64,000 bases of DNA from DAXETY01 sp051155755 (GTDB lineage: Bacteria; Desulfobacterota; Desulfobacteria; Desulfobacterales; SG8-13), in NCBI GenBank assembly GCA_051155755.1, contig DAXETY010000002.1, forward strand, positions 40,720 through 104,719, written 5' to 3'. The translations under genes and the position numbers were made by a program. The notes beneath the pieces are model-generated. The model was not told the DNA's origin and did no database searches. It saw only the letters and a list, made by a program, of their open reading frames with translations. This document shows, in pieces, positions 1 to 8,698 of this stretch. Each line of letters begins with the position of its first letter. Position 1 is the stretch's first letter.

Positions 1-926
1 TTGACGTGCCGGCGGGCGCGCGTGTCGGCGGTGAGATTGCGGGTCGGGCTCATGAACACACCGCCCAGGTGCATCAATTTGCTGAAGGGAAAATAGGCCA
101 GCAGGATGCTGACGAAAAACAGGTGAACGAAAAAGATCGCACTCACATTGGCGGGCATCACGGGCCGAAAGGTCACCAAACCCATGCTCAGTTCTTTGGC
201 GGCGGTCACGTCGATCTTGATGAAATACCGCATCAGAATTCCGGTAAAGGCGATTCCGAAGATCAGGATCAGGGGGAAATAGTCCGAAGCCAGAGAGATG
301 TATTTCACGTTGGGGCCGAAAATCCGGCGCAGAAACAAAAAGGTGACGGCCGCCAACAGCACCAGCCCGGAGAGATAGACCCCGGGCAGCCCGATCATCA
401 CCGATTCATACAGGACTTCGAGGCGAAAAAAACTGTCGACGTTTTCCACCAGCTGCACCGGCAGTGGCACCGGCTCGGTGAAAAAACGCAGGTGCCGAAA
501 CAGCACCGTGAAAAAAGCGTAGTGAAAGGCCAGGGCAAACACCCACAGGAAAAGCTCCAGCTTGTAGGAAATCCGGCCCTCCCGGAGCTTCATGCGCGTA
601 TTGCGAAAAAGCGAGCGAAACGCCACCACTTCCAGCAGCATCCGCATGAAGACCCCACCCTTGGAGAAGGGATTGTCCCACTTGTTGGCCTTGATCCAGG
701 GAAGCGACTGCTGTTGGCCGCCCGTGGTGGGGATGCGATACGGCACCGGCACTTTCGACCACTGCAGGATTTTATAAACAAATCCCACAACGAAAGTAAT
801 CAGGGCCGCATAGGGGATGATCACCCCGAACAGCCATTTGAGCCCCGGAGCCGCTTCCACCCCCGCAAAGGCCAGCAGAAATAATACAATGACCGCGATG
901 AGGGAAAACATGTACCTTCTGTTCAT
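1..926 (-). CDS. dsrM: DsrM, cytochrome b subunit of the DsrMKJOP sulfite-reduction complex (3' end cut by window)
   Basis: The frame reads leftwards from an ATG at 926 and stays open to the window edge, giving about 308 residues without a stop. The ATG follows a GAGGAG ribosome site. The protein starts MNRRYMFSLIAVIVLF and is rich in hydrophobic segments, as expected for a NarI-like membrane cytochrome b. The stretch VPVPYRIPTTGGQQQSLPWI near residues 53-73 is typical of DsrM from sulfate reducers. In the family, DsrM takes electrons from menaquinol and passes them through DsrK towards DsrC trisulfide in sulfite reduction. The dsrKJOP genes should follow beyond the left edge. Opposite-strand frames in this interval are shadows. 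Confidence 0.9.
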   Translation of the reverse strand, partial: MNRRYMFSLIAVIVLFLLAFAGVEAAPGLKWLFGVIIPYAALITFVVGFVYKILQWSKVPVPYRIPTTGGQQQSLPWIKANKWDNPFSKGGVFMRMLLEVVAFRSLFRNTRMKLREGRISYKLELFLWVFALAFHYAFFTVLFRHLRFFTEPVPLPVQLVENVDSFFRLEVLYESVMIGLPGVYLSGLVLLAAVTFLFLRRIFGPNVKYISLASDYFPLILIFGIAFTGILMRYFIKIDVTAAKELSMGLVTFRPVMPANVSAIFFVHLFFVSILLAYFPFSKLMHLGGVFMSPTRNLTADTRARRHV

Positions 927-1028
927 TGAAACGCTCCTCGTCTCCAGTTTGCGCATCGGCGGGACCCGTTAATGCGCGTGAAATAGGTTGAACCGTTGCG
1001 GTATAAGAAAAAAACGGCATTCTTCGCA

Positions 1029-1628
1029 TCAGGGTTCCGATTCGTCCTCGGGCGCCTCCTCAATCAGACCCGCTCGCTGGAACGCCCGGCGGATTCCCTT
1101 TCTTTCGAAATTGGTTTTCAGATCGTAGAGTTTCTCACGACATTCCATGTAGATATCGAAGGCAAACAGACTCATCGAATCAACGCGGTCTTCAAATTGC
1201 CGCAGCTCCAGCGCCGTCTGTGAATCGCGCAGTTCGCGTCTCAGATGGGAGCGAACCACGGGCTTCAAGGCGAGCACGAAAGCGGTGGCCTGAGAGGGGG
1301 AGAATTTCTGCACGGCTCGAATCCGGACGATCGGATCGAGGTGGGTGCGGACAGCTTCTTTTTCGGGACCCCCGACCAGCTGGTCGTAGAGTCCATTCAA
1401 GCCGCTGTGCAGGGCGCCGCCGACGGGGTTGCTGAATGGATCCAGATTGCCCTTGAGGAATTTGGCGGTGTCGGGGGCATAGGTGTTTACCACCATGTCA
1501 AGCCAGTCTTTGACGATGGCGCGCTTTTTCTTTGCCAGCAGCGCTTCAATCCCCATGGGTTTTCGAGTTTCTGCCACCGTGGTCCATCGTTTGTGAGAGT
1601 GGTCTGAATTCATACGGATTTCAAACAT
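1029..1628 (-). CDS. RsbRD N-terminal-domain protein upstream of dsrM
   Basis: A 199-residue soluble protein with no signal peptide or membrane segment. Residues about 25-175 resemble the RsbRD N-terminal domain (RsbT co-antagonist type), a helical sensor-like fold: EALLAKKKRAIVKDWLDMVV opens the domain, and DPFSNPVGGALHSGL and YDQLVGG follow. It lacks the C-terminal STAS domain of true RsbR proteins, so it is a stand-alone sensor module. It lies 102 nt upstream of dsrM on the same strand behind a shared promoter, which suggests co-transcription with the dsr genes. Methionines at 1628 and 1613 are both possible starts, and neither has a good ribosome site. A redox or regulatory role in sulfate respiration is inference. 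Confidence 0.65.
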   Translation of the reverse strand: MFEIRMNSDHSHKRWTTVAETRKPMGIEALLAKKKRAIVKDWLDMVVNTYAPDTAKFLKGNLDPFSNPVGGALHSGLNGLYDQLVGGPEKEAVRTHLDPIVRIRAVQKFSPSQATAFVLALKPVVRSHLRRELRDSQTALELRQFEDRVDSMSLFAFDIYMECREKLYDLKTNFERKGIRRAFQRAGLIEEAPEDESEP

Positions 1629-1651
1629 ATCCCGACTTCACCAAGGTGAAG

Positions 1652-1680
1652 GCTATAAACGACTTGCCTTTTCCTGTCAA
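1652..1680 (-). promoter_or_regulatory. Sigma-70-type promoter for the RsbRD-domain gene and dsrM
   Basis: Read on the minus strand, a perfect TTGACA (-35, 1680-1675) is followed by a 17-nt spacer and TATAGC (-10, 1657-1652). The predicted transcript starts near 1645, about 17 nt before the first ATG of the downstream gene. Confidence 0.55.
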
Positions 1681-2028
1681 GGATAATCGACAGCCGAAAC
1701 CCCGGGTTCAGAGGGGGTGACGACCGCCGGCTTGAATTGTTTTTTATCATATTTTCAATATCTTAAAAAACACATAGCCGCCGGCTACGATGCCGGCAAC
1801 GCGCCGGCACCCGCGAGGTCTGCCGGTGCATTTTTGCTTGGTATTCCAGCCGGAAAACGTTACAATAAACATACAATGTATGGTCAAATAGCGGCGGATC
1901 CGGCTGGGGTTCCGCCGCTCGCACGACGGCCCTTTGTCGTTGCACGCGGTGTTGCAAATGCAACCTCGTAAACCCGATCCCGACACCGGACGTCTGAACC
2001 GACAGCACCGACTTGCAGGAGAATATCG
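1681..2028. other. Intergenic region between divergent dsr and lpoB transcription units
   Basis: No credible gene. Around 1781-1830 there are GCCGGC-rich inverted repeats able to form small hairpins, and an AT-rich patch lies near 1858-1880. The only clear signal for the rightward operon is the GCAGGAG ribosome site just before 2029. No -35/-10 pair was convincing for the lpoB direction. Confidence 0.4.
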
Positions 2029-2643
2029 ATGGCCATCGCTCGAAAAATCGCCGCAGGTGCATTGATTTTCTGGGCACTTGTGCTGTGTGCCTGCAGTTCC
2101 GCACCGCAGGTGGATCGCCGCAATGTATCCGAAACCATCGACCTCAGCGGTCGATGGAACGATGCCGATTCCCGCATGGTCTCCGAGACGATGATCGCCG
2201 ATTGTCTGGACCGGCCATGGCTGGAAGTCCACCGCGATGCCAGCGCCGGACGCGCGCCCACGATCATTGTCGGCCGGGTGCGCAATCGCAGCCACGAACA
2301 CATCAATGTTCAGACGTTTATCAAAGACCTGGAACGGGCGATGATCAATTCCGGGCAGGTGCAATTTGTAGCCTCGGCCGAAGAACGGATCGGTATCCGG
2401 GACGAACGCATCGACATGGCCGCCAATGCTTCGGAAGAAACCATGAAGGGCCCGGGCCGCGAGATCGGTGCCGACTACATGTTGATCGGCTCCATCCAGA
2501 GCATTCGGGATGAGATTCCGGGCAAGGCCCTGATGTATTACCAGGTGAACCTGGAGTTGATCGACTTGGAATCCAATCGAAAAGTCTGGATCGGTCAAAA
2601 AGAGATCAAAAAACTGATCGAAAGGCCCGAAGTTCGTTGGTAG
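2029..2643 (+). CDS. lpoB: LpoB-like lipoprotein (penicillin-binding-protein activator family)
   Basis: A 204-residue lipoprotein. The signal sequence ends in LVLCAC, so Cys22 is the likely lipidated residue. The rest matches the LpoB family: AGRAPTIIVGRVRNRSHEHI, NVQTFIKDLERAMINSGQVQ, and IGADYMLIGSIQSI with VNLELIDLESNRKVW. In E. coli, LpoB sits in the outer membrane and activates PBP1b, the peptidoglycan synthase. The protein here lacks the long disordered linker seen in enterobacterial LpoB, which is common outside that group. It has a good ribosome site (GCAGGAG) and is the first gene of a tightly packed five-gene operon. That a PBP is its partner is inference from the family. Confidence 0.8.
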   Translation: MAIARKIAAGALIFWALVLCACSSAPQVDRRNVSETIDLSGRWNDADSRMVSETMIADCLDRPWLEVHRDASAGRAPTIIVGRVRNRSHEHINVQTFIKDLERAMINSGQVQFVASAEERIGIRDERIDMAANASEETMKGPGREIGADYMLIGSIQSIRDEIPGKALMYYQVNLELIDLESNRKVWIGQKEIKKLIERPEVRW

Positions 2644-4052
2644 GCGGGCGATCTGCCACCGAAACGGCCGTGCGAACGACGGGGAATGAAACTTTGCCGC
2701 AGCCGCTGAATGCCACCGCCCGATTGTTGCCGGCCATGTTGCTGGGGGTCGTCTTGACACTGTTGTTGAGTGCCTGTGGCTCCCGGCTCGATCATTACGT
2801 CCGCCTCGATCGCCAGATGTACAGGGGGGATTTCGATTCGGCCCTGTCGACGCTGCGGGACAACCAAACCCATTACGCCTCCGGCGACGCCGCGCTGTAT
2901 TACATGGAAGAAGGCCTGCTGTCCCATTATGCCGGGCGCTACGAAGAGAGCAGTTGGAGCCTGTTGCAGGCCGAAGCGATGCTGGACGATCTTTACACGC
3001 GCTCGGTGTCCCGCCAGACCGCCTCGTTTTGGATCAACGATACCACGGTGCCTTACCGGGGCGAAAATTTCGAAGACGCCCTGGTGAACCTTTTCCTGGC
3101 GATGAATTACGCCAGCCTGGGCCTGCATGACGATGCCCTGGTGGAAGCCCGGCGGGTGGACAGCGAACTGGCGCAGTTCCAGTATCCGCAGACAGCCGAG
3201 CCGCAGGACGCATTCGTTCGTTTCATCATGGGCGTGCTCTACGAAGCCGACGGCGAACTCAACGATGCGTTCATCGCGTTTCGCAATTCGGAACGAATCT
3301 ACCGCACGAAATACCTGCCTTCCTACGGGATCGCAACGCCGGCGGTGCTGCTGGAAAAGCTGCTCTGTGCGGCGACACAGCTCGGATTCCAGTCCGAAAT
3401 GGACCAAATCCTGCAGTACTATCCCGGTTTCCGGCCGCGTGTGGCGGCGGCACCGTTGCGATCGGCGGAAATTTTCCTGCTGCACTACAACGGCCCGGGG
3501 CCCGAAAAAGTCGAAACCTTTTGGACGGTGCCCATGCCGGACGGATACGTCGCCAAAATTGCGTATCCGCAGTTTCGGGTTCGGGATTACGCCATCGACC
3601 GCAGTCGGGTGCGGATTCGGGATCGTGAAAGCGGGCGGCGATACGATTTCGAAACCGAGCCGATGGAGCCGGTCGGCGCGATCGCGGCGGCGAACCTGGA
3701 ACACCGGATCGAACAAACCAAGAGCAAGGCCGTGGCCCGCGCCACCGTCAAATATCTGACCACCAAAGCCGCCGCTGAAGCCGTCGGCCGAGAAGCCGGC
3801 GATTCCGCCGGCGCCCTGATCCAGCTCTTCGGCAATCTGCTGGGTCTGGTCACCGAAAACGCCGATATTCGGCATTGGCGGCTGCTGCCGGACGAAATTC
3901 GCCTGGGCCGCGTGCAGGTGCCCGCCGGAGGTTACGAGGGCGAAATCGCATTCGTCGATGCCCACGGCACCACGGTGCTGTCGGAAACGATGCCGCCGTT
4001 TCAGGTCGCCGCGGGTGAGAAAAAATTCATTCTGAGGCGAACGCTGCAATGA
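2637..4052 (+). CDS. TPR-type lipoprotein of the COG3014 family
   Basis: Up to 471 residues, starting at a TTG that overlaps the end of the LpoB gene; GTG 2670 and ATG 2736 are alternative starts. The signal peptide ends LLLSAC, with Cys47 of the long form as lipobox cysteine. Residues about 55-250 are helical and tetratricopeptide-like, with FDSALSTLRDN, YYMEEGLLSHYAGRYEESSW, ALVNLFLAMNYASLGLHDDA and GVLYEADGELNDAFIAF. The rest is a beta-rich domain. The COG3014 family has no defined biochemical function but often lies beside lpoB and LPP20 genes. Here it lies between them, pointing to a shared outer-membrane role. Confidence 0.7.
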   Translation: MVGGRSATETAVRTTGNETLPQPLNATARLLPAMLLGVVLTLLLSACGSRLDHYVRLDRQMYRGDFDSALSTLRDNQTHYASGDAALYYMEEGLLSHYAGRYEESSWSLLQAEAMLDDLYTRSVSRQTASFWINDTTVPYRGENFEDALVNLFLAMNYASLGLHDDALVEARRVDSELAQFQYPQTAEPQDAFVRFIMGVLYEADGELNDAFIAFRNSERIYRTKYLPSYGIATPAVLLEKLLCAATQLGFQSEMDQILQYYPGFRPRVAAAPLRSAEIFLLHYNGPGPEKVETFWTVPMPDGYVAKIAYPQFRVRDYAIDRSRVRIRDRESGRRYDFETEPMEPVGAIAAANLEHRIEQTKSKAVARATVKYLTTKAAAEAVGREAGDSAGALIQLFGNLLGLVTENADIRHWRLLPDEIRLGRVQVPAGGYEGEIAFVDAHGTTVLSETMPPFQVAAGEKKFILRRTLQ

Positions 4053-5263
4053 GACGAACCCAAAAACGGCTTCTTCGGCAACCGGTTGTCGCTGCCGTCA
4101 TGGTCGGCGTTTGCCTGCTTTGCGGCTGTGCGGCGTCGCAGACGGAATCGGCCGCCCCGGACGGTGTTCGGCACCGCGCCCGGCAGGCCTTCTCTGACCC
4201 GCCGGCGAAGACGGCCGCCGCCGGGGATTCCGTCGGGCAGCCGCCCCTGTTTTCGGAGCCTGCCGGTGCGCCGGCCGCCGCGGTCACCACCCGGGGGGGA
4301 GCGCTTCCCGACTGGATCCGGGACGCTTCGGATGAATTTCCGCCCCGACGCTATCTGACCGCACTCGGTCGGGGAGCCGATCGCCTGGAAGCCGAGGACC
4401 GGGCCCGGGCCGATATCGCCCGCTTTTTCCACACGGAGATCGAATCCAACCGCCAAACCCGCGAGTCGATTCGGCAACGGTCCGTGGCGCAGGGGGTGGA
4501 AACCGATCACCGCATCCGCTCGGTGGAGCAGCTGCGGATTTCAAGCCGCAAAATGCTGTCGGGCGTATGGATTGCAAGGGTGCATCAAAACACGGCTTCA
4601 CCGGAGAGAGAATTTTACGTGCTGGCGGCCCTGGACCGCCGTCAGGCCGCCGCCGCGGCAGCAGCGAACATCCGGAGCCTGGATGCCGCCATCCAAAAGT
4701 CGCTGGAGGCCCTCGAGGGGCAGGACCGATGGAACCGGATTCGAATGCTGCAGACCTGTCTCGAGCACCATGACCGCCGATCGTTGTATGCGGCTGAATT
4801 GCGGGTGCTGCAACCGGAAACCGGCGGCATCGATCCGGCCGTGTCGCGGAACGATCTGGAAAACCGGCTGGCCCGCTTGCTGCGGGAGGATTTACTTGTG
4901 GCCGTGGCCGTCACCGGAGCCGGTTCGGAGCGCGTCGGCCGGTCACTGGTCGATGCATTGACGCAAAAAGGCTTTTCGGTCACCGAACGCGTATCCCAGG
5001 CACAGTTGCTCGCCCGGGGGGCGGTTGACATCGAAGTCGATACCGCCATCGAATCCACCTGGAAGTTTGTCCGCTGGCGGGTTCACTTCGACCTGATGGA
5101 CGCCCGCGAAGAGACGATTTTCGCCAGCATCGGCCGGTCCGGACGGGAAGGTCACCTGACGGTCCCCAAGGCGGAGCAGCGCGCTCTGCGGGAAATCGAA
5201 GCGGCCCTGACAGGTGAAATCGCCGTTCGGCTGGACGATTTTATCCGGGGGAAAAAACCATGA
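4049..5263 (+). CDS. LPP20-family lipoprotein
   Basis: A 404-residue lipoprotein with lipobox LLCGC (Cys27). After a Pro/Ala-rich linker, residues about 85-210 carry an LPP20-type domain: LPDWIRDASDEFPPRRYLTA, GADRLEAEDRARADIARFF and EFYVLAALDRRQA. A second region (about 285-395) resembles the small beta-alpha domain often appended to such proteins. Its start overlaps the preceding stop as ATGA, a sign of translational coupling. LPP20 proteins are outer-membrane lipoproteins of unknown mechanism. The nearby gene at 6476 encodes a smaller LPP20-type protein, so the operon contains two relatives. Confidence 0.7.
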   Translation: MRRTQKRLLRQPVVAAVMVGVCLLCGCAASQTESAAPDGVRHRARQAFSDPPAKTAAAGDSVGQPPLFSEPAGAPAAAVTTRGGALPDWIRDASDEFPPRRYLTALGRGADRLEAEDRARADIARFFHTEIESNRQTRESIRQRSVAQGVETDHRIRSVEQLRISSRKMLSGVWIARVHQNTASPEREFYVLAALDRRQAAAAAAANIRSLDAAIQKSLEALEGQDRWNRIRMLQTCLEHHDRRSLYAAELRVLQPETGGIDPAVSRNDLENRLARLLREDLLVAVAVTGAGSERVGRSLVDALTQKGFSVTERVSQAQLLARGAVDIEVDTAIESTWKFVRWRVHFDLMDAREETIFASIGRSGREGHLTVPKAEQRALREIEAALTGEIAVRLDDFIRGKKP

Positions 5264-6438
5264 GAAAACGCCACCTTCGAAATGCATGGCAGCCAACGGC
5301 TTCCAAATCGATTGCCGTGCCGGTGCCGGAGATTCCGGGAAAGACCATCATCGTGAACCTGTTTCGAACCGCCGTTCGAGCGGCCGTTCGGACGGCCGCC
5401 CTGGCGGTCGGCTTGACGGTGGCTTCGGCCTGGGCGGCCACCCCCGGGGATATTTATCATCGGGCCGGGCCGGCCGTGGTTTTTATTCTGGCATCGGAAA
5501 CACTGAAGACCGGCAACATCGGCACCGGTTCGATCATTCGCGCCGACGGTCTGATTCTCACCAACGCCCACCTTTTTCGGAAAGGCAACCGGGAGAGCCT
5601 TGTCCCAGACATTCATGTATATCTGAAACCACAACGGGTCACCGGCGATCACCGCCGCGATCTTTCGAAAGGCTACAGGGCCCGACTGCTGGTCGCCGAC
5701 CCGTCCCTGGACCTTGCGCTGCTGCAGATCCAGGTCCCGGACGTCCAATTGTCGACCCTGGCAATCGCGGACTCGGAGCAGGTGGGCATCGGTGACCCGG
5801 TGTATGCCATCGGGCATCCGGAGCAGGGGGGATTGTGGAGCCTGACGGCCGGGGTGGTCAGTGCGGTGCGCCGGGACTTCGGCGGTATTGACGGCAAAAA
5901 TCTTTTCCAAACCGATGCCAGCATCAACCGCGGCAATTCCGGGGGGCCGCTGCTAGACAAACATGGCCGCATGGTCGGCATCAACGCCATGATCGCACGA
6001 AAAGCCGCTGATGGAATGACTATCACGGACGTCAACTATGCGATCATGTCCAATGTCGCCCTGAATTGGCTGCGCGGGCAGGGGGTTTTTATCGCCGCGG
6101 CCGGTGCGTCAAGCGGTGCAGTCGAACCTTCGGCTTCGGAGGGCGTTGCGGTTTTGGAACCATCGCCGGAGGCCGTTTTGCCGCAGCCGGAGCCGGGACA
6201 GGACCCACCGGTCGACGACAGCGAACCTGAATCAAGGCCCGTCGCGCCGGAAAGCGGAACGGCGCTGCCACCGCCGGAAGCAGCTCCGCCTTCGAAGCCA
6301 GCCGAAGAATACGAACCGGAAAAACGAATTCTGACCCGCAAGCATCCCTACCGGATGCCGCGTTTGATCGAAGATATGCGCGAGATGGAAGGTTTCATGG
6401 AGGAAATGCGCCGAAAAGTGCGAACCCATCGAAATTGA
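5260..6438 (+). CDS. Exported trypsin-like serine protease (S1C/DegP-like, no PDZ domain)
   Basis: A 392-residue protein. A long basic N-terminus leads to a signal-like hydrophobic stretch ending near Ala60. The protease domain follows with the catalytic triad visible: His104 in LTNAHLF, Asp151 in DPSLDLALLQ and Ser227 in NRGNSGGPLL. The domain ends near residue 280. Instead of a PDZ domain there is a Pro/Glu-rich tail (about 285-355) and a charged C-terminus. It overlaps the upstream gene by 4 nt (ATGA). A periplasmic quality-control or processing protease working with the operon's lipoproteins is likely; the substrate is unknown. Lack of PDZ separates it from DegP/DegS. Confidence 0.8.
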   Translation: MRKRHLRNAWQPTASKSIAVPVPEIPGKTIIVNLFRTAVRAAVRTAALAVGLTVASAWAATPGDIYHRAGPAVVFILASETLKTGNIGTGSIIRADGLILTNAHLFRKGNRESLVPDIHVYLKPQRVTGDHRRDLSKGYRARLLVADPSLDLALLQIQVPDVQLSTLAIADSEQVGIGDPVYAIGHPEQGGLWSLTAGVVSAVRRDFGGIDGKNLFQTDASINRGNSGGPLLDKHGRMVGINAMIARKAADGMTITDVNYAIMSNVALNWLRGQGVFIAAAGASSGAVEPSASEGVAVLEPSPEAVLPQPEPGQDPPVDDSEPESRPVAPESGTALPPPEAAPPSKPAEEYEPEKRILTRKHPYRMPRLIEDMREMEGFMEEMRRKVRTHRN

Positions 6439-6475
6439 AATGACCATCAGTTCCATCGGAAAAGGAGGTTTTCCA

Positions 6476-7057
6476 ATGACAAATTCCCAAAAACCAAGTT
6501 GGCTTCTCGTCATGCTGCTGGCAGCCGTTGCACTGGCGGCGGCCGGCTGTGCCTCGAGCCCGGAACCAAGTGCCGATTCGGCCGCTTTAGGACCGCAGTG
6601 GGTCATGCAGGGCAGCGGTGCCTTCGATCAGGACGGTGAGCGGGTGTTTTACGGGGTCGGTGTAGCTTCCGGCATTCACAACAAGGCGCTGCTGCGCCAG
6701 TCGGCCGACGACCGGGCCCGACTGGAAATCGCCAAAACCCTGGAAGTATATGTGTCGGGGTTGAGCAAGGACTACATGGCCTCTACGACTGCAGGCGACA
6801 TGTCCCGGTCCTCGGAAGAGCAACACGTGGAAACCGCCCTGAAAACCTTTACCAAAACCACGCTGCACGGCGCCACCATCACCGATCGCTGGGTGGACCC
6901 GGCCGACGGGTCGATGTATGCGTTGTGCGAGCTCGACCTGCTCTCGCTCAAAGAAGCCCTGAACGACTACCGTGAACTCGATTCCCAGCTGCGCGACTAT
7001 GTGCGGGAAAATGCCGACCGGATGCACGAGGAACTCAACCGGATGGAAAACCGCTGA
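6476..7057 (+). CDS. Small LPP20-type lipoprotein
   Basis: A 193-residue lipoprotein. The start at 6476 is chosen because it follows a perfect AAAGGAGG ribosome site; an in-frame ATG at 6440 has none. The signal peptide ends AAAGC (Cys25). The mature part has the LPP20 pattern: QWVMQGSGAF, FYGVGVASGIHNKALLRQSA, DDRARLEIAKTL and a C-terminal half that includes DRWVDPADGSMYALCELDL. It is the last gene of the lpoB operon and a shorter relative of the protein at 4049-5263. Function is unknown; an outer-membrane location is inferred from the lipobox. Confidence 0.75.
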   Translation: MTNSQKPSWLLVMLLAAVALAAAGCASSPEPSADSAALGPQWVMQGSGAFDQDGERVFYGVGVASGIHNKALLRQSADDRARLEIAKTLEVYVSGLSKDYMASTTAGDMSRSSEEQHVETALKTFTKTTLHGATITDRWVDPADGSMYALCELDLLSLKEALNDYRELDSQLRDYVRENADRMHEELNRMENR

Positions 7058-7148
7058 AAAAGCGGCGGGCGTTCAAGGTTCGACCGAAAGCTTGCGATCG
7101 GCCGCGCACGGCAGTGCTCGTTAAGTAGAAGGTTGAATCTTGAACGCC
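7051..7148. repeat. Inverted repeats between convergent genes
   Basis: A small hairpin CCGCT-GAAAA-AGCGG covers the stop codon at 7051-7065. A second inverted repeat pairs GGCGTTCAAG (7068-7077) with CTTGAACGCC (7139-7148) across 61 nt. The same arm sequence forms the intrinsic terminator at 8932. No U-run follows here, so termination in either direction is only possible, not shown. Confidence 0.4.
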
Positions 7149-7153
7149 GCGGC

Positions 7154-7837
7154 CTATCGGCTTTTCAGAAACCGTTTGCCTTTTTTCCAGGTCTGCTTGA
7201 TCCATCCGGCCGCGGACTCCACCATGGTGCGCCGGTAAAAATCCTGCTCGACGGCACTGAGCGCCCCCACCCGGCGGAGCTTGAGCTTGACCCAGGCGTT
7301 GTAGTCGAAACGCTGAAACAACCGGAAGCGATAGTGATTCAGCGGTGCGAGTCGATCCTTGCGCACCGCGGCCACCCCGAAGTCGATCAACCAGGGCTCC
7401 CGACCGTTCACCACCAGGATATTGTCTTTCTTTTTCAGGTCTCCGTGGGCGATGCCACGGTGATGCATCCTGCGAATTCGTTCCAACAGGGTGCCAAAGA
7501 AGTAATCGGGGTCGGATATTTCCGCGCTGCGCAGCGGAATGCCCTCGATGCACTCGAGCACCAGATAGCGCCGGCCCAGAAAGCCATAGCAAACCGGAAT
7601 TCCCGCCATGCCCTCAAGCCGGCGGTAGACCCGGTATTCGTTGTACAGCATCCAGCGGGAAACCCATGCGGTCAGACCGATTCCAAGCGGGGCCTTGACG
7701 GCCAGGGGCCGACCATCGAAACACAGGCGGTAGGTGTGGCCCTGGTAACCGTGACCGAGAATGTTGTCCCGGTCGGCGAGACAGGCTTCGATCCGTTCCA
7801 GCAAGACGCGCTCGGACCCGGGCGGTGGATTCGGCAT
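7154..7837 (-). CDS. Kinase-like protein (lipopolysaccharide-kinase/RIO-like fold)
   Basis: A 227-residue protein with the core of a eukaryotic-like kinase: a glycine loop GHGYQGHTY (28-36), Lys48 in AVKAP, catalytic loop HGDLKKKDN (131-139) and metal-binding IDFG (151-154). The large lobe is short, as in LPS core heptose/Kdo kinases and RIO-like proteins. The C-terminus is basic. A GGGAG ribosome site precedes the start. It lies 16 nt downstream of a membrane methyltransferase gene on the same strand, so both probably act on a lipid or envelope substrate. The true substrate cannot be told from sequence. Confidence 0.7.
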   Translation of the reverse strand: MPNPPPGSERVLLERIEACLADRDNILGHGYQGHTYRLCFDGRPLAVKAPLGIGLTAWVSRWMLYNEYRVYRRLEGMAGIPVCYGFLGRRYLVLECIEGIPLRSAEISDPDYFFGTLLERIRRMHHRGIAHGDLKKKDNILVVNGREPWLIDFGVAAVRKDRLAPLNHYRFRLFQRFDYNAWVKLKLRRVGALSAVEQDFYRRTMVESAAGWIKQTWKKGKRFLKSR

Positions 7838-7853
7838 GCAGGCTCCCGGGATG

Positions 7854-8417
7854 TCAGCGTTTCCAATGAAGATAGTACAGGCAGGCGAGCAAAATCAGGG
7901 CGATGACGGGCTCTCCGTTCTGACGCAGGCTCTGACGAAAAGACCATCCGCCGACGGGACTGGAAAATCCCCGCAGGCGGGGAATCAGGGCCAGCGTGCG
8001 CTGGCTCCAGCGTTCCCAGTCTTCTCCGAAAAGACGGTGCAGTTTGTTGTCCTCCCGGCGGATGGCCGGAGGATAGAACAACAGCAGGATCAGAACAAAA
8101 GCCGGCAGACTCCACCACAAACCGGACGCCAGGCAGAAACCCGCCCCCAGCAGGATATTGCCGACATACAACGGGTGGCGCACGTAGGCATAGGGGCCAT
8201 CGGTGGCCAGCTCCTTGTTTTTTTTAATGTGACCGGAAGCCCACAGGCGCACCGCGATTCCGAGCCCCACCAGAAATACGCCGGGCCAGAACCAGCCGGG
8301 CCGGGGCTGACCGGCGGCCGTGACCAGAAAGACAAACAAGATCCCGACAAATTGCCGGTATCGATCCCGGCGGTATCGCACATCGTGGGAAAACCGCTTC
8401 CATCCGATTTCTTTCAC
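7854..8417 (-). CDS. Isoprenylcysteine/phospholipid methyltransferase-family membrane protein
   Basis: A 187-residue integral membrane protein with about four to five hydrophobic segments. The family signature is clear: GPYAYVRHPLYVGNILL followed by a C-terminal RREDNKLHRLFGEDWERW stretch, which forms the S-adenosylmethionine site in ICMT/PEMT-type enzymes. These enzymes methylate lipids, isoprenoids or small thiols at the membrane. Bacterial members mostly lack assigned substrates. The gene starts a two-gene unit with the kinase-like gene downstream. Confidence 0.75.
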   Translation of the reverse strand: MKEIGWKRFSHDVRYRRDRYRQFVGILFVFLVTAAGQPRPGWFWPGVFLVGLGIAVRLWASGHIKKNKELATDGPYAYVRHPLYVGNILLGAGFCLASGLWWSLPAFVLILLLFYPPAIRREDNKLHRLFGEDWERWSQRTLALIPRLRGFSSPVGGWSFRQSLRQNGEPVIALILLACLYYLHWKR

Positions 8418-8649
8418 CGCAAATATTCCTTTGTGTCCGAGTCGTCTGTTTGCCGCAAAACCGATGGGCGACCGGCGAATTTTACTCCGAAAAAGCTGCG
8501 GCAGTGCCGAGGGGGCGCCAGGGAATCTGCCGGGGCCAACCGATTTGCAGGTACTTGGAAAAAATGTAGTTTGAAGGAAATGAACAGGAAAGTCAAGAAT
8601 ATCCTGTACTTCTCGGCCTTAAATATTTCAGTTACCCCCTGCAGGCAAT

Positions 8650-8682
8650 AAAAAGGCTGACCGCTTTTGGAGCGGTCAGCCT
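8650..8682 (-). terminator. Intrinsic terminator (leftward)
   Basis: A perfect 12-bp stem AGGCTGACCGCT (8654-8665) with its complement (8671-8682) and a 5-nt loop. On the minus strand the stem is followed by TTTTT. It would stop transcripts reading left from the amrS side. In the rightward direction the same hairpin sits just before a strong ribosome site. Confidence 0.65.
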
Positions 8683-8698
8683 GAAAGGAGGAATACAG

